The notes under the pieces are model-generated. The model did no database searches and was not told the DNA's origin. It saw only the letters and a list, made by a program, of their open reading frames with translations. From contig JAAVDB010000037.1 of the NCBI GenBank assembly GCA_014802015.1, forward strand, positions 1 to 38,872: a DNA stretch of 38,872 nucleotides, written 5' to 3'. How positions within the stretch are numbered: position 1 is the stretch's first letter; every line of letters begins with the position of its first letter. This document shows, one piece after another, positions 18,494-26,363 of the stretch. Both the position numbers and the translations under genes were made by a program. The stretch comes from Bacteroides sp. (lineage in GTDB: Bacteria > Bacteroidota > Bacteroidia > Bacteroidales > Muribaculaceae).

Positions 18494-19453
18494 TTACTTG
18501 GGATTAGCTATGTTCTGGCGCATGTTGGTGTCCGACTCGATATTTTTCATCTTGTAGTAATCCATAATGCCGAGATTACCGCTGATGAAAGCCTGAGCCA
18601 TCGCACGCGGCAGTTCGGCCTCGGCCTCGATCACCTTGGCACGGGCCTCCTGCGCCTTGGCACGCATCTCCTGTTCGAGCGCTATAGCCATCGCGCGGCG
18701 CTCCTCGGCCTTGGCCTGTGCGATGTTCTTGTCAGCCTGAGCCTGATCTATCTGCAGGGCCGCACCGATGTTCTTGCCTATGTCAATGTCGGCGATGTCG
18801 ATTGACAGAATCTCGAACGCCGTACCTGAGTCAAGTCCCTTGCGAAGCACCAGTTTCGAAATATTGTCAGGATTCTCAAGCACCTGCTTATGACTCTCGG
18901 ACGAACCGATGGACGATACGATACCCTCGCCGACACGTGCCAGCACCGTATCCTCGCCCGCACCGCCCACGAGCTGACGGATGTTGGCGCGGACAGTCAC
19001 ACGGGCTATGGCGATGAGCTGGATACCATCCTTGGCCACAGCGGTCACGTGGGGAGTCTCTATAACCTTGGGATTGACTGACATCTGTACAGCCTGGAAC
19101 ACGTCGCGTCCGGCAAGATCGATGGCTGTAGCCATCTTGAAGCCGAGATCGATATTTGCCTTCGAGGCCGAAACGAGGGCATGCACCACCTTCTCGACAT
19201 TACCGCCGGCCAGATAATGCGCCTCAAGATCGTCACGGTTGACGTCGTTGAGTCCGGCCTTGTGAGCCTCGATGAGCGCACGCACTATCACTGAGGCGGG
19301 CACCTTACGGATACGCATCAGGAACAACTGCATGAGCGAGATGTGCACACCGCTCACGCGGGCCGAAATCCACAGGAAAAACGGCACGTAGTAGAAGAAT
19401 ACGCAGAGGCAGATTATCAACGCCGCCGCAAGTAGCACTATTGTGACTATCAT
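18494..19453 (-). CDS. floA: Flotillin-like protein FloA (SPFH family)
   Basis: 319 residues. One N-terminal hydrophobic segment (about 2-24, [22 protein letters not shown]) anchors the protein in the inner membrane. It is followed by a SPFH-type region in the FloA/YqfA style ([52 protein letters not shown]). A charged, Ala-rich coiled segment (about 230-285: [20 protein letters not shown]) and a short C-terminus follow. FloA proteins form membrane assemblies linked to lipid-domain organisation. Its length is normal. It sits 60 bp downstream of the PD40-like gene. Confidence 0.93.
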   Translation of the reverse strand: MIVTIVLLAAALIICLCVFFYYVPFFLWISARVSGVHISLMQLFLMRIRKVPASVIVRALIEAHKAGLNDVNRDDLEAHYLAGGNVEKVVHALVSASKANIDLGFKMATAIDLAGRDVFQAVQMSVNPKVIETPHVTAVAKDGIQLIAIARVTVRANIRQLVGGAGEDTVLARVGEGIVSSIGSSESHKQVLENPDNISKLVLRKGLDSGTAFEILSIDIADIDIGKNIGAALQIDQAQADKNIAQAKAEERRAMAIALEQEMRAKAQEARAKVIEAEAELPRAMAQAFISGNLGIMDYYKMKNIESDTNMRQNIANPK

Positions 19454-19513
19454 AGGTGTTACTTTATTATAAATGTTAATGTTACGATCGTTTGTCTTAA
19501 CGGGTACGTGCCG

Positions 19514-20965
19514 TTACATCTCCATGCTCACCACCTGATTGGACAGCTCGACGAGTGTCCGGCGATCAGCCTCAAGGCGGCGCTCGGCGTTAAGAATATC
19601 TCCTGACACCGACCTGTCACCGGCGGCATAGCGGCGACGCATGGCCTCAAGTTCGGCTGCGGCTGCCTCGACTGCCTTGCGCTCACGCAGATAATCCTGC
19701 ATGGCCGAGCGGGCCATGGCCGAGCGGAAATCACTCAGCCGGTGCATCACACGTCCGTCAGGCAACGCGAAGTCAAAATCATTGGCTACCGACTGACGAC
19801 GTGACTCGGCTACGTACTGGATGCGGCGGCGGATGTCGGTGTAATCCGCTCCCGGAGCCCAGGTGTCGGCAATGGAAGTGACCTTTGCATAGTCGGCGAG
19901 ACGCGGACTGTCGGATGCGTAATTATTGCGCAACTCCTGAGGCAGGAAAGTATACACCGTCACCTTGTCGGGAATGCCGTTGCGGTCAGTGACCCACCAC
20001 CCCACTCCGTTCTGCTCGTCGATGGCATAGAGATAGTCGTTGTAGGGTGAATTGTAAGGCATACCGATATTGGAAGGCTGGAGAAAACCGTTCTCGTCAC
20101 GTCGGGATATGAAGATGTCGAGATTGCCGAGCGACTCCTCACCGTCAGCCGCGAAGTAAAGCGTCACTCCGTCAGCCATAAGGAACGGGTAAGCCACTCC
20201 TGTGCCGTTGCTGTTACCGAACACAGAACTGTAGTCAAACAGACGCTGCGGGGTGTCCCACGTGCCGTCCGACAGACGCGAGGACTCAAACATAACAGTA
20301 GCACCCTCGGCATCACCACCCGTCCAGATCATATCGTCACCGCTCTCGGTGACATAAGCCGGGGCGACGATGTCGCTGAGGCCGAGGCGGGCAAGGTCAG
20401 CATCGGTGATAACTCGCTCCACCACATCCTCGCCCTGCAATGATCCGGCACTGCGTGCGATACGGATAAAATCAAAAAATTCCTCGGCCGGCACGTTGAC
20501 ACTGTCGATAATCTGAATCTTCTCGACACGATCGAGCATCGAACGCCCCAGATCAATGCGATCAGACAGATATTCGGCCCAATCGATAGGCTCCGTGTTG
20601 AGTCCGTAGGAGTAATTGGTGTCTCTCTCCTCCTGGGCCGCAGTGCGCTTGTCAGTGTACTTGTCAAGATAGGTGCGTGCGGCATCGAAATCATAGAGAT
20701 AATAGGCAGCCTCGGCGGCGCCGAGATTTCCGGCGTTGCCACCTTTCATAAAATAAGGTATGGACTCGGCAAACCGGCCGGCGTTCTTCAATGCATTTCC
20801 GGCTGCCAGATTCAGACCCTGATTGCGCGGAGCCTTCTTGGCCGCCTCTATAGCGGCTGTGACCTCGTCAGACTCACCGACACCCTGCGCGGCGACACAC
20901 TGTGCCCCGAGCAGGATGACCGGCAGACCGACTATTGATGTTATTTTACGGATAACTGATGTCAT
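19514..20965 (-). CDS. Exported PD40/TPR-like protein
   Basis: 483 residues with an N-terminal signal (cleavage near VAAQ, about 27). Residues 35-115 look like tetratricopeptide helices (GNALKNAGRFAESIPYFMKGG, AEAAYYLYDFDAARTYLDKY). The middle (about 200-320) carries PD40/WD40-like strands such as PFLMADGVTLYFAADGEESLGNLDIFIS. The last 90 residues are a coiled coil (KAVEAAAAELEAMRRRYAAG). This order resembles periplasmic scaffold or OmpA-associated proteins of Bacteroidetes but lacks an OmpA domain. It starts 2 bp after the nfnL stop, so it is translated from the same message as NfnSL; why a redox complex and an envelope protein are joined is unclear. Confidence 0.75.
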   Translation of the reverse strand: MTSVIRKITSIVGLPVILLGAQCVAAQGVGESDEVTAAIEAAKKAPRNQGLNLAAGNALKNAGRFAESIPYFMKGGNAGNLGAAEAAYYLYDFDAARTYLDKYTDKRTAAQEERDTNYSYGLNTEPIDWAEYLSDRIDLGRSMLDRVEKIQIIDSVNVPAEEFFDFIRIARSAGSLQGEDVVERVITDADLARLGLSDIVAPAYVTESGDDMIWTGGDAEGATVMFESSRLSDGTWDTPQRLFDYSSVFGNSNGTGVAYPFLMADGVTLYFAADGEESLGNLDIFISRRDENGFLQPSNIGMPYNSPYNDYLYAIDEQNGVGWWVTDRNGIPDKVTVYTFLPQELRNNYASDSPRLADYAKVTSIADTWAPGADYTDIRRRIQYVAESRRQSVANDFDFALPDGRVMHRLSDFRSAMARSAMQDYLRERKAVEAAAAELEAMRRRYAAGDRSVSGDILNAERRLEADRRTLVELSNQVVSMEM

Positions 20966-20967
20966 AA

Positions 20968-22428
20968 TTATTTCGACAATGATTCGTGCATCGACTGTGC
21001 GGCACGGCGTCCGTCACCCATGGCGAGAATCACGGTGGCACCTCCGCGCACGATGTCGCCGCCGGCATAGAGGTCGGCGAGTGACGACTGCATGGTATTG
21101 TCATTGACCACGATAGTGCCTCGACGCGACACTTCGAGCTGACTGATAGCGTTGGGTATAAGAGGATTGGGTGACACGCCGACACTCACGATGACCAGAT
21201 CGACAGGTATCTCGTCGATGGCTCCGGGGATGGGCTGAGGCGAGCGGCGTCCCGACTCATCGGGTTCGCCAAGCTCCATGCGCTGCACCTTCATGGCACG
21301 TACGCGGCCATGCTCGTCGGCGAGATATTCGATGGGGTTGCTGAGGGTCATAAAGATTACACCCTCCTCCTTGGCATGCTCGACCTCTTCGAGTCGGGCG
21401 GGCATCTCAGCCTCGCTGCGGCGATAGACGATCATAGCCTCGTCCGCACCCTGACGTCGTGCCGTGCGCACGGAGTCCATAGCGGTGTTACCGCCACCGA
21501 TCACGGCCACACGGTGACCCTTGAGCACCGGTGTGTCCTCGCCGGGACGTCCTGCACCCATCAGGTTGATGCGTGTGAGATATTCGTTGCTCGACATCAC
21601 ACCGATGTAATTCTCACCGGGTATGCCCATGAACCTCGGCAGACCTGCACCCGAGGCTACGAAGATGCCTTTATATCCGAGGGCATGCAGATCGTCGTAG
21701 GAGAGGGTCTTGCCGACCACGCAATCCTTGACAAACTTCACACCGAGAGCACGCAGACCGTCAATCTCGGCCTCGACCACACTGTTGGGCAGACGGAACT
21801 CGGGAATGCCGTATTTAAGCACACCGCCTATCTCATGAAGAGCCTCGTAGACGGTCACGTCATAGCCCTTCTTGATCATATCGCCTGCAAACGATAGTCC
21901 TGCGGGGCCGGATCCGACCACGGCCACCTTGATGCCGTTGCTTGCGGGACGCACCACCTCGGCAGGATGCTCGGCATTCTCCATGCGTTCGAAATCAGCC
22001 GCGAAACGTTCGAGATTACCGATGGCAACGGGGGCCTTCTTCATCTTGTTATAGATACATTTCGACTCGCACTGCTTCTCCTGCGGGCACACACGTCCGC
22101 ACACGGCGGGGAGTGCGCTGGTCATCTTGAGCACACGTGCGGCCTCAAGAAATTGGCCTCGCTCGATGTTTTTGACAAATCCCGGGATGTGTATCGACAC
22201 AGGACATCCCTGCATACACTGCGGGTCGGGACAGTCGAGACAGCGCGACGCCTCAAGTACGGCCTGCTCGGCCGAGAGTCCCTGATTGACCTCCTCATTG
22301 CAGGTGACACGATAGTCAGCCGGCAACATGGGCATTACCACACGGGGAATGGATGTGCGCTCCTTGGCGCTCTTTTCACTGCGTAGAGCCACACGCCAGG
22401 CGGCCTCACGATTTATATCCTGATTCAT
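20968..22428 (-). CDS. gltA: NfnL-type large subunit (GltA-like NADPH/ferredoxin oxidoreductase)
   Basis: 486 residues. The N-terminal domain has eight cysteines in the pattern of two [4Fe-4S] clusters: Cys63, 66, 71, 75 and Cys110, 114, 120, 124. An FAD-binding GxGxxG follows at 172-177 (GSGPAG) and an NADPH-type Rossmann motif near VAVIGGGNTAMDS. Such proteins are often annotated as glutamate synthase small subunit. No GltB large subunit is here; instead the start overlaps the stop of an NfnS-like partner by ATGA. This pairing is that of NADH-dependent reduced ferredoxin:NADP oxidoreductase, which bifurcates electrons. Bifurcation is known for characterised Nfn enzymes and only inferred here. 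Confidence 0.9.
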   Translation of the reverse strand: MNQDINREAAWRVALRSEKSAKERTSIPRVVMPMLPADYRVTCNEEVNQGLSAEQAVLEASRCLDCPDPQCMQGCPVSIHIPGFVKNIERGQFLEAARVLKMTSALPAVCGRVCPQEKQCESKCIYNKMKKAPVAIGNLERFAADFERMENAEHPAEVVRPASNGIKVAVVGSGPAGLSFAGDMIKKGYDVTVYEALHEIGGVLKYGIPEFRLPNSVVEAEIDGLRALGVKFVKDCVVGKTLSYDDLHALGYKGIFVASGAGLPRFMGIPGENYIGVMSSNEYLTRINLMGAGRPGEDTPVLKGHRVAVIGGGNTAMDSVRTARRQGADEAMIVYRRSEAEMPARLEEVEHAKEEGVIFMTLSNPIEYLADEHGRVRAMKVQRMELGEPDESGRRSPQPIPGAIDEIPVDLVIVSVGVSPNPLIPNAISQLEVSRRGTIVVNDNTMQSSLADLYAGGDIVRGGATVILAMGDGRRAAQSMHESLSK

Positions 22429-23225
22429 TTGTGCTGTGTCTCAAAGTTATAACTCTTCATTCGCATCATCATCTCGTCAAAATCGACCTTGTGCGCGTCA
22501 AATTCCGGCCCGTCGATGCAGACAAACTTGGTCTTGCCGTCGACGGTGACGCGACAGGCGCCGCACATGCCTGTGCCGTCAATCATAATTGTGTTGAGCG
22601 AGCACATCGTGGGCACATCATATTTCTTGGTGGTGAGAGCGACGAATTTCATCATTATAGCGGGGCCGATAGCCACGACGAGATCGACCTGTTCACGCTG
22701 TATCACATCCTCGACACCTGCCGTGACGAGACCTTTACGTCCGGCCGAACCGTCATCGGTCATGATTATCACCTCGTCACTGTAACGCGCCACCTCGTCC
22801 TGAAGAATGATGAGGTCGGCATTACGCGCGGCAAGAATCGACACGACGCGGTTGCCGGCCTCCTTCATGGCCTTGATGATGGGGAGCAGCGGGGCCACAC
22901 CTACACCACCGCCACAGCACACTACCGTGCCGACATTGGCGATGTGAGTGGCCTGACCGAGGGGGCCTACTATATCAGTGAACGAGTCACCCGGCTCAAG
23001 GGCACATATCTTGGCGGTGGACACACCTACCTCCTGAACCACGAGTGTGATGGTGCCGCGCTCGATGTCTGCATCAGCAATTGTGAGGGGTATACGCTCG
23101 CCTCCCTCGCCAACACGTACAATGACGAAATGACCCGGACGGCGCGCAAGAGCTATCATGGGAGCGTCGACCACGAGTTTGACCACGTGTTCCGAAAAGT
23201 GCTCCTTGGAGATAATCTTATTCAT
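22425..23225 (-). CDS. NfnS-type small subunit (sulfide dehydrogenase/dihydroorotate dehydrogenase B electron-transfer-like)
   Basis: 266 residues from the ATG at 23223-23225. An upstream in-frame start at 23282 would add 19 residues not typical of the family and would place the start upstream of the -7 element. Residues 1-95 form the FAD-binding barrel with RIPLTIAD, and 97-200 form the NAD-binding domain with VVCCGGGVGVAPLLP. The C-terminus has Asp216, Cys221, Cys224 and Cys236, fitting the unusual Asp plus three Cys [2Fe-2S] site of NfnS-type proteins. It overlaps nfnL by ATGA, so the two subunits are translationally coupled. It transfers electrons between NADH and the large subunit in the cytoplasm. 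Confidence 0.9.
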   Translation of the reverse strand: MNKIISKEHFSEHVVKLVVDAPMIALARRPGHFVIVRVGEGGERIPLTIADADIERGTITLVVQEVGVSTAKICALEPGDSFTDIVGPLGQATHIANVGTVVCCGGGVGVAPLLPIIKAMKEAGNRVVSILAARNADLIILQDEVARYSDEVIIMTDDGSAGRKGLVTAGVEDVIQREQVDLVVAIGPAIMMKFVALTTKKYDVPTMCSLNTIMIDGTGMCGACRVTVDGKTKFVCIDGPEFDAHKVDFDEMMMRMKSYNFETQHK

Positions 23226-23268
23226 AAGTAACTCTTTATGCGAAAATGATTGATTTTTTATGATTTCA

Positions 23269-23276
23269 CAAAGATA
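23269..23276 (-). promoter_or_regulatory. Bacteroidetes -7 element (TATCTTTG) for the nfnS-nfnL operon
   Basis: The minus strand reads TATCTTTG, matching TAnnTTTG, 43 bp before the nfnS ATG. No convincing -33 TTTG is seen. The 23226-23433 gap otherwise holds a hairpin at 23371-23406 and no gene. Confidence 0.55.
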
Positions 23277-23370
23277 CAACAAGTTGCGAAATAATACACA
23301 TCTTTGACATAAAAATCAGGTCATAACGTCCTGCCGCCCTTGTGACGGCGTATAACTTTCCACCAATGAC

Positions 23371-23406
23371 AGCGTCCCGGCCATCGGGCGGGATGGTCGG
23401 GACGCT
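23371..23406 (-). terminator. Hairpin downstream of the displaced asnS 3' end
   Basis: A 15-bp stem (AGCGTCCCGGCCATC with GATGGTCGGGACGCT, one G-U) with a 6-nt loop, 27 bp past the TGA that ends the asnS fragment at 23434. It is most simply the original asnS terminator left behind when the gene's end was displaced. Confidence 0.55.
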
Positions 23407-23433
23407 TGAAATGTATCTGTCGTGCAAATCCGA

Positions 23434-23521
23434 TCAGAACTCGGCTTTGCCGGGGGTGCGGGGGAAGGGGATGACGTCGCGGATGTTGGTCATACCTGTC
23501 ACGAAGAGCACAAGACGCTCG
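23434..23521 (-). pseudogene. asnS: Displaced 3' fragment of asnS
   Basis: Bases 23436-23521 match the last 86 bp of intact asnS (24956-25041) at 84 positions. Both differences fall on third codon positions and are silent (Val GTC/GTG, Leu CTC/CTT). The fragment still encodes the motif-3 tail ending [16 protein letters not shown] and is followed in frame by its own TGA. It has no start and no upstream gene, so it is a remnant. Silent-only differences mean it came from a functional asnS, either the earlier resident 3' end or one carried by an incoming element. Confidence 0.85.
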
Positions 23522-23535
23522 TCCTTAGGAATCTT

Positions 23536-23856
23536 TCAATTACAAACTGGGTTTGAAACAGTAAGATTATAAATGACATAGTTAGCAACCTTTACTCTGC
23601 CAGAGGTTCCATTCGTAATTTTCACCTTCACAGTTTCATATTTCGAAGATTCCGGATGCGATGTAAATCCAACTATAACAGATGAATTATAGAACTTCCC
23701 ATAACCATCGCAAACGACATAATTGCCATCTGATTCAGCTACTACATAGGAAACGCCATCATTTCCATTGCATTGAGCCGTAAATCGTTTTCCGGCTGCA
23801 AATGCTACTGCACAAACGATTGTAACAAACAGAATTGAAAATAAAATTTTTTTCAT
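23536..23856 (-). CDS. Small exported protein of unknown function
   Basis: 106 residues with a clear signal peptide (MKKILFSILFVTIVCAVAFA, cleavage near residue 20-21). The mature part is beta-rich and polar (GVSYVVAESDGNYVVCDGYG) with three cysteines at about 29, 49 and 105, so a disulfide is possible. I do not recognise the family. It is AT-rich and lies against the displaced asnS fragment in the island. No partner or terminator is evident downstream. Confidence 0.6.
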   Translation of the reverse strand: MKKILFSILFVTIVCAVAFAAGKRFTAQCNGNDGVSYVVAESDGNYVVCDGYGKFYNSSVIVGFTSHPESSKYETVKVKITNGTSGRVKVANYVIYNLTVSNPVCN

Positions 23857-23955
23857 AATAATAAAAATTTATTTTGGTCATTTGCTCCAGTTGACCGTTA
23901 TTATAATTAGTTAGAAATGAGGAGCATTTTTAAATTTCCCGAATTTATTCATTTC

Positions 23956-24153
23956 TTATTTGTTTCTTGTAACAAATATATCAAAGTTTCCTTTCCAAGG
24001 ATCGGACCAATCTTGAACATGTATACTAACCCGACATGCGCCCAACTGCCTAATCCATCTTTTACTCTCGGCTTCGCTATTGTCACCTCTTCTCTTTGTA
24101 TTTTTATATTCCATTTCTGGATTCTGACCATAAAATTCGTAGAATAGGCACAT
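23956..24153 (-). CDS. Short ORF, possibly the end of a broken gene
   Basis: 65 residues ending RVSIHVQDWSDPWKGNFDIFVTRNK-stop, which reads like genuine protein (Trp, Asp and aromatic content, sensible codons). An overlapping frame (23949-24167) looks random by comparison. The N-terminus MCLFYEFYGQNPEMEYK has no signal peptide, and an in-frame TAG lies two codons upstream. It may be the surviving C-terminal part of a longer gene in the AT-rich island. Function unknown. Confidence 0.35.
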   Translation of the reverse strand: MCLFYEFYGQNPEMEYKNTKRRGDNSEAESKRWIRQLGACRVSIHVQDWSDPWKGNFDIFVTRNK

Positions 24154-24244
24154 GCGATTCTAAACAACTCCCAAGTAATCAGCGGTATTATTGATTGTTA
24201 ACAAGTGTATAGTCTTTTTAAATATAAACCTCATCAAGCTCTAA

Positions 24245-24529
24245 TCAGGTAACATAATCATTATCAGGCATATTCGCAATCCAGTCAAATCCTTCTTTAT
24301 ACCTAAACTCCATGTGTCTTGACTTTGCACTTTGTTTAACTATTACAATATCTGCATCATTTTTCCCTCTATACCATATATCTATCCAATGAAAACGACC
24401 TTCCAACATTATAAATTGGAATGTATTAATAAATTTTGGTGTCGTATTGTCAACATCATTCCACCCAAAACTTTTGTTTCCAGTTGATATAAAGCTGATA
24501 ATTAAGAGTAATAATATTTTGTAGTTCAT
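24245..24529 (-). CDS. Small exported protein of unknown function
   Basis: 94 residues from the ATG at 24527-24529. This start gives a clean signal peptide (MNYKILLLLIISFISTGNKS), whereas the farther start at 24598 adds a second hydrophobic segment. The mature part includes FHWIDIWYRGKNDADIVIV and a charged tail. Not recognised. It lies in the AT-rich island and its low GC sets it apart from flanking housekeeping genes. Confidence 0.45.
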   Translation of the reverse strand: MNYKILLLLIISFISTGNKSFGWNDVDNTTPKFINTFQFIMLEGRFHWIDIWYRGKNDADIVIVKQSAKSRHMEFRYKEGFDWIANMPDNDYVT

Positions 24530-24605
24530 CACAAGAACATCGTTGATCAGCCCTATCAACATAATTGTTATAAAAAATAGAAACGTGGACTGAATCACTC
24601 ACTCT

Positions 24606-24725
24606 ATCGCTGATGGTCGTAGGAAACCTGAAGATGAAGACATGAGAGTAGCAGCCCACGCTAAGCGTGAGAACCGCTTTGATACCCTCTCATCTTCAAG
24701 AAAATTTCCTACGTTTTCAGCGATG
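24606..24725. repeat. Imperfect inverted repeat (structured RNA or miniature element candidate)
   Basis: The left arm 24606-24637 and right arm about 24692-24725 pair in three blocks: ATCGCTG, CGTAGGAAA and TGAAGATGA with their complements. A GAGAG/CTCTC pairing lies inside and a small inner hairpin CACGCT-A-AGCGTG sits at 24657-24669. It fills much of the gene-free stretch 24530-24953. It could be a folded RNA or a MITE-like repeat. The plus-strand ORF that crosses it (24642-24848) looks non-coding. Confidence 0.55.
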
Positions 24726-24869
24726 AAAGATAGCAAAACGCTCCTATTAATTCTGAATAAATTACATTCCTCTGAATGGTGTCACAAAATTAAGTATAAT
24801 TTTCAAAAATTCATTCTTTCTTACATCTTTTTTATTAAAAATAAATGAGAATACCAAACACTATATTAC

Positions 24870-24901
24870 GAAAATAGGACAAGCCTTTGCAAGCCTGTCC
24901 T
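24870..24901 (-). terminator. asnS: Terminator of asnS
   Basis: On the minus strand, a 10-bp stem (GGACAGGCTT with AGGCTTGTCC, two G-U) capped by a GCAA tetraloop and followed by TATTTTCG. It lies 53 bp after the asnS stop and belongs to the island side of the junction. Confidence 0.8.
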
Positions 24902-24953
24902 AATTATCTTAAACGTCTTAATGTTCCTAATCGTTCTATGCAGGTGTTACCTC

Positions 24954-26345
24954 TTAGAACTCGGCTTTGCCGGGGGTGCGGGGGAAGGGGATGACGTCGC
25001 GGATGTTGGTCATACCTGTGACGAAGAGCACGAGACGCTCGAATCCGAGACCGAAGCCCGAGTGGGGTACGGTGCCGAAACGACGTGTGTCGAGATACCA
25101 CCACATGTCCTTCATGGGGATGTCAAGTTCCTCGATGCGCTGCAGGAGCTTGTCATAGTTCTCCTCACGCTCCGAGCCTCCGATAATCTCACCAATATTG
25201 GGGAAGAGCACGTCCATGGCACGGACAGTCCTGCCGTCCTCATTCTGCTTCATATAGAATGCCTTGATCTCCTTGGGATAGTCGGTAAGAATCACGGGCT
25301 TCTTGAAGTGTTCCTCGACGAGATAACGTTCATGCTCGCTCTGAAGGTCTGTGCCCCAATGTACGGGGAACTCGAATTTGCGACCTGATTCCTCGAGAAT
25401 CTTGACACCCTCGGTGTAAGTGAGGCGCACGAAGTCGTTGTCGACCACAAAGCGGAGACGATCCTCAAGAGCCTTGTCGAAACGCTCGGCGAGCGCACGG
25501 ATATCATCGAGATTATGCTCAAGTGCGTAGTTGATGCAATACTTCACGAACTCCTCGGCGAGGTCCATATTGTCAGAGATGTCATAGAATGCCATCTCAG
25601 GCTCGATCATCCAGAACTCTGAGAGGTGACGGGGGGTATTGGAGTTCTCGGCACGGAATGTGGGACCGAAGGTGTAGATCTGACCGAGAGCCGTGGCACC
25701 GAGCTCGCCTTCGAGCTGGCCGGACACGGTGAGTGCGGTAGGCTTGGCATAGAAGTCCTTGGAGTAATCTACCTTACCCTCTTCATCCTTGGGGAGATTG
25801 TTAAGGTCGAGCGTGGTGACCTGGAACATCGCTCCGGCTCCCTCGCAGTCACTGGCCGTGATGAGGGGTGTATGGAAATAATAGAATCCTCGTTCGTTGA
25901 AGAACTTGTGGATGGCAAAGGCAAGTGAGCTGCGGATGCGAAGCACTGATCCGAAGAAGTTGGTGCGGGGACGCAGGTGGGCTATCTCACGCAGAAATTC
26001 GAGCGAGTGACCTTTTTTCTGCAGGGGATATGATGCGGGATCAGCTGTGCCGTAGAGTTCGAGGCTGTCGGCCTGAATCTCGCATGACTGACCTTTGCCC
26101 ATCGACTCGACAAGCTTACCGACGACACGTACACTCGAACCTGTAGTGACAGGCTTGAGCTGCTCGTCGTCAAAGCGGGCCATATCGAGTACGACCTGGA
26201 TATTATTGACCGATGAGCCGTCGTTGAGCTGAATGAACTGAACGTGCTTGTTGCCGCGGCGGGTGCGTACCCAGCCTTTGGCCTCGACTTCGGTGCCTAT
26301 GAGTGACGGATCAGAGAGAAGATCCTTGACTGTGGTTTTCTTCAT
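24954..26345 (-). CDS. asnS: Asparaginyl-tRNA synthetase
   Basis: 463 residues, normal length. The N-terminal OB-fold anticodon-binding domain (about 15-110, [20 protein letters not shown]) is followed by a class II catalytic domain with motif 2 ([21 protein letters not shown]) and motif 3 ([16 protein letters not shown] near the C-terminus). The SEFWMIEPE and [13 protein letters not shown] signatures point to AsnRS rather than AspRS. It charges tRNA-Asn with asparagine in the cytoplasm. It starts 18 bp after the rluB-like stop, so they are probably co-transcribed. Its last 86 bp are repeated at 23436-23521. Confidence 0.97.
   Translation of the reverse strand: MKKTTVKDLLSDPSLIGTEVEAKGWVRTRRGNKHVQFIQLNDGSSVNNIQVVLDMARFDDEQLKPVTTGSSVRVVGKLVESMGKGQSCEIQADSLELYGTADPASYPLQKKGHSLEFLREIAHLRPRTNFFGSVLRIRSSLAFAIHKFFNERGFYYFHTPLITASDCEGAGAMFQVTTLDLNNLPKDEEGKVDYSKDFYAKPTALTVSGQLEGELGATALGQIYTFGPTFRAENSNTPRHLSEFWMIEPEMAFYDISDNMDLAEEFVKYCINYALEHNLDDIRALAERFDKALEDRLRFVVDNDFVRLTYTEGVKILEESGRKFEFPVHWGTDLQSEHERYLVEEHFKKPVILTDYPKEIKAFYMKQNEDGRTVRAMDVLFPNIGEIIGGSEREENYDKLLQRIEELDIPMKDMWWYLDTRRFGTVPHSGFGLGFERLVLFVTGMTNIRDVIPFPRTPGKAEF
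24956..25041. repeat. Direct repeat copy 2: 3' end of intact asnS
   Basis: This segment recurs at 23436-23521 in the same orientation with 84 of 86 identical bases. The identity stops abruptly on both sides: the stop codon is TAA here and TGA in the other copy, and downstream sequences differ completely. It is a candidate attachment site for the AT-rich island. Confidence 0.85.
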
Positions 26346-26363
26346 AATATATGAATGATGTTT

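Larger units (their letters stand above)
23522..24955. mobile_element. AT-rich island between two copies of the asnS 3' end (probable integrated cassette)
   Basis: The base composition changes sharply to AT-rich exactly at the inner edges of the two asnS repeats, and the codon use of the ORFs inside is unlike the GC-rich neighbours. The contents are three small minus-strand ORFs, one inverted repeat and a terminator, with no integrase or transposase visible. The layout fits a cassette inserted by recombination within the asnS 3' end, where the element supplies a replacement end so the gene stays intact. A degraded remnant of a larger element is equally possible. Confidence 0.55.

Noticed and set aside
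20968-22428. Ordinary glutamate synthase small subunit
   Set aside because: No large subunit is adjacent, and the ATGA overlap with an NfnS-like small subunit makes an Nfn-type complex the better reading. The glutamate synthase label remains a common database name.
23342-23572. 76-codon plus-strand ORF next to nfnS
   Set aside because: It is the reverse strand of the asnS 3' fragment plus its hairpin. The same peptide string recurs opposite intact asnS at 24967.
23949-24167. 72-codon minus-strand ORF overlapping the 65-codon ORF at 23956
   Set aside because: Its residues look less protein-like than those of the overlapping frame, which ends in a well-formed DWSDPWKGNFDIFV segment. Only one of the two can be real.
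24642-24848. 68-codon plus-strand ORF in the AT-rich island
   Set aside because: It starts inside the inverted repeat, lacks a promoter or signal, and its right half runs into low-complexity AT sequence. Better explained as a reading of the repeat element.
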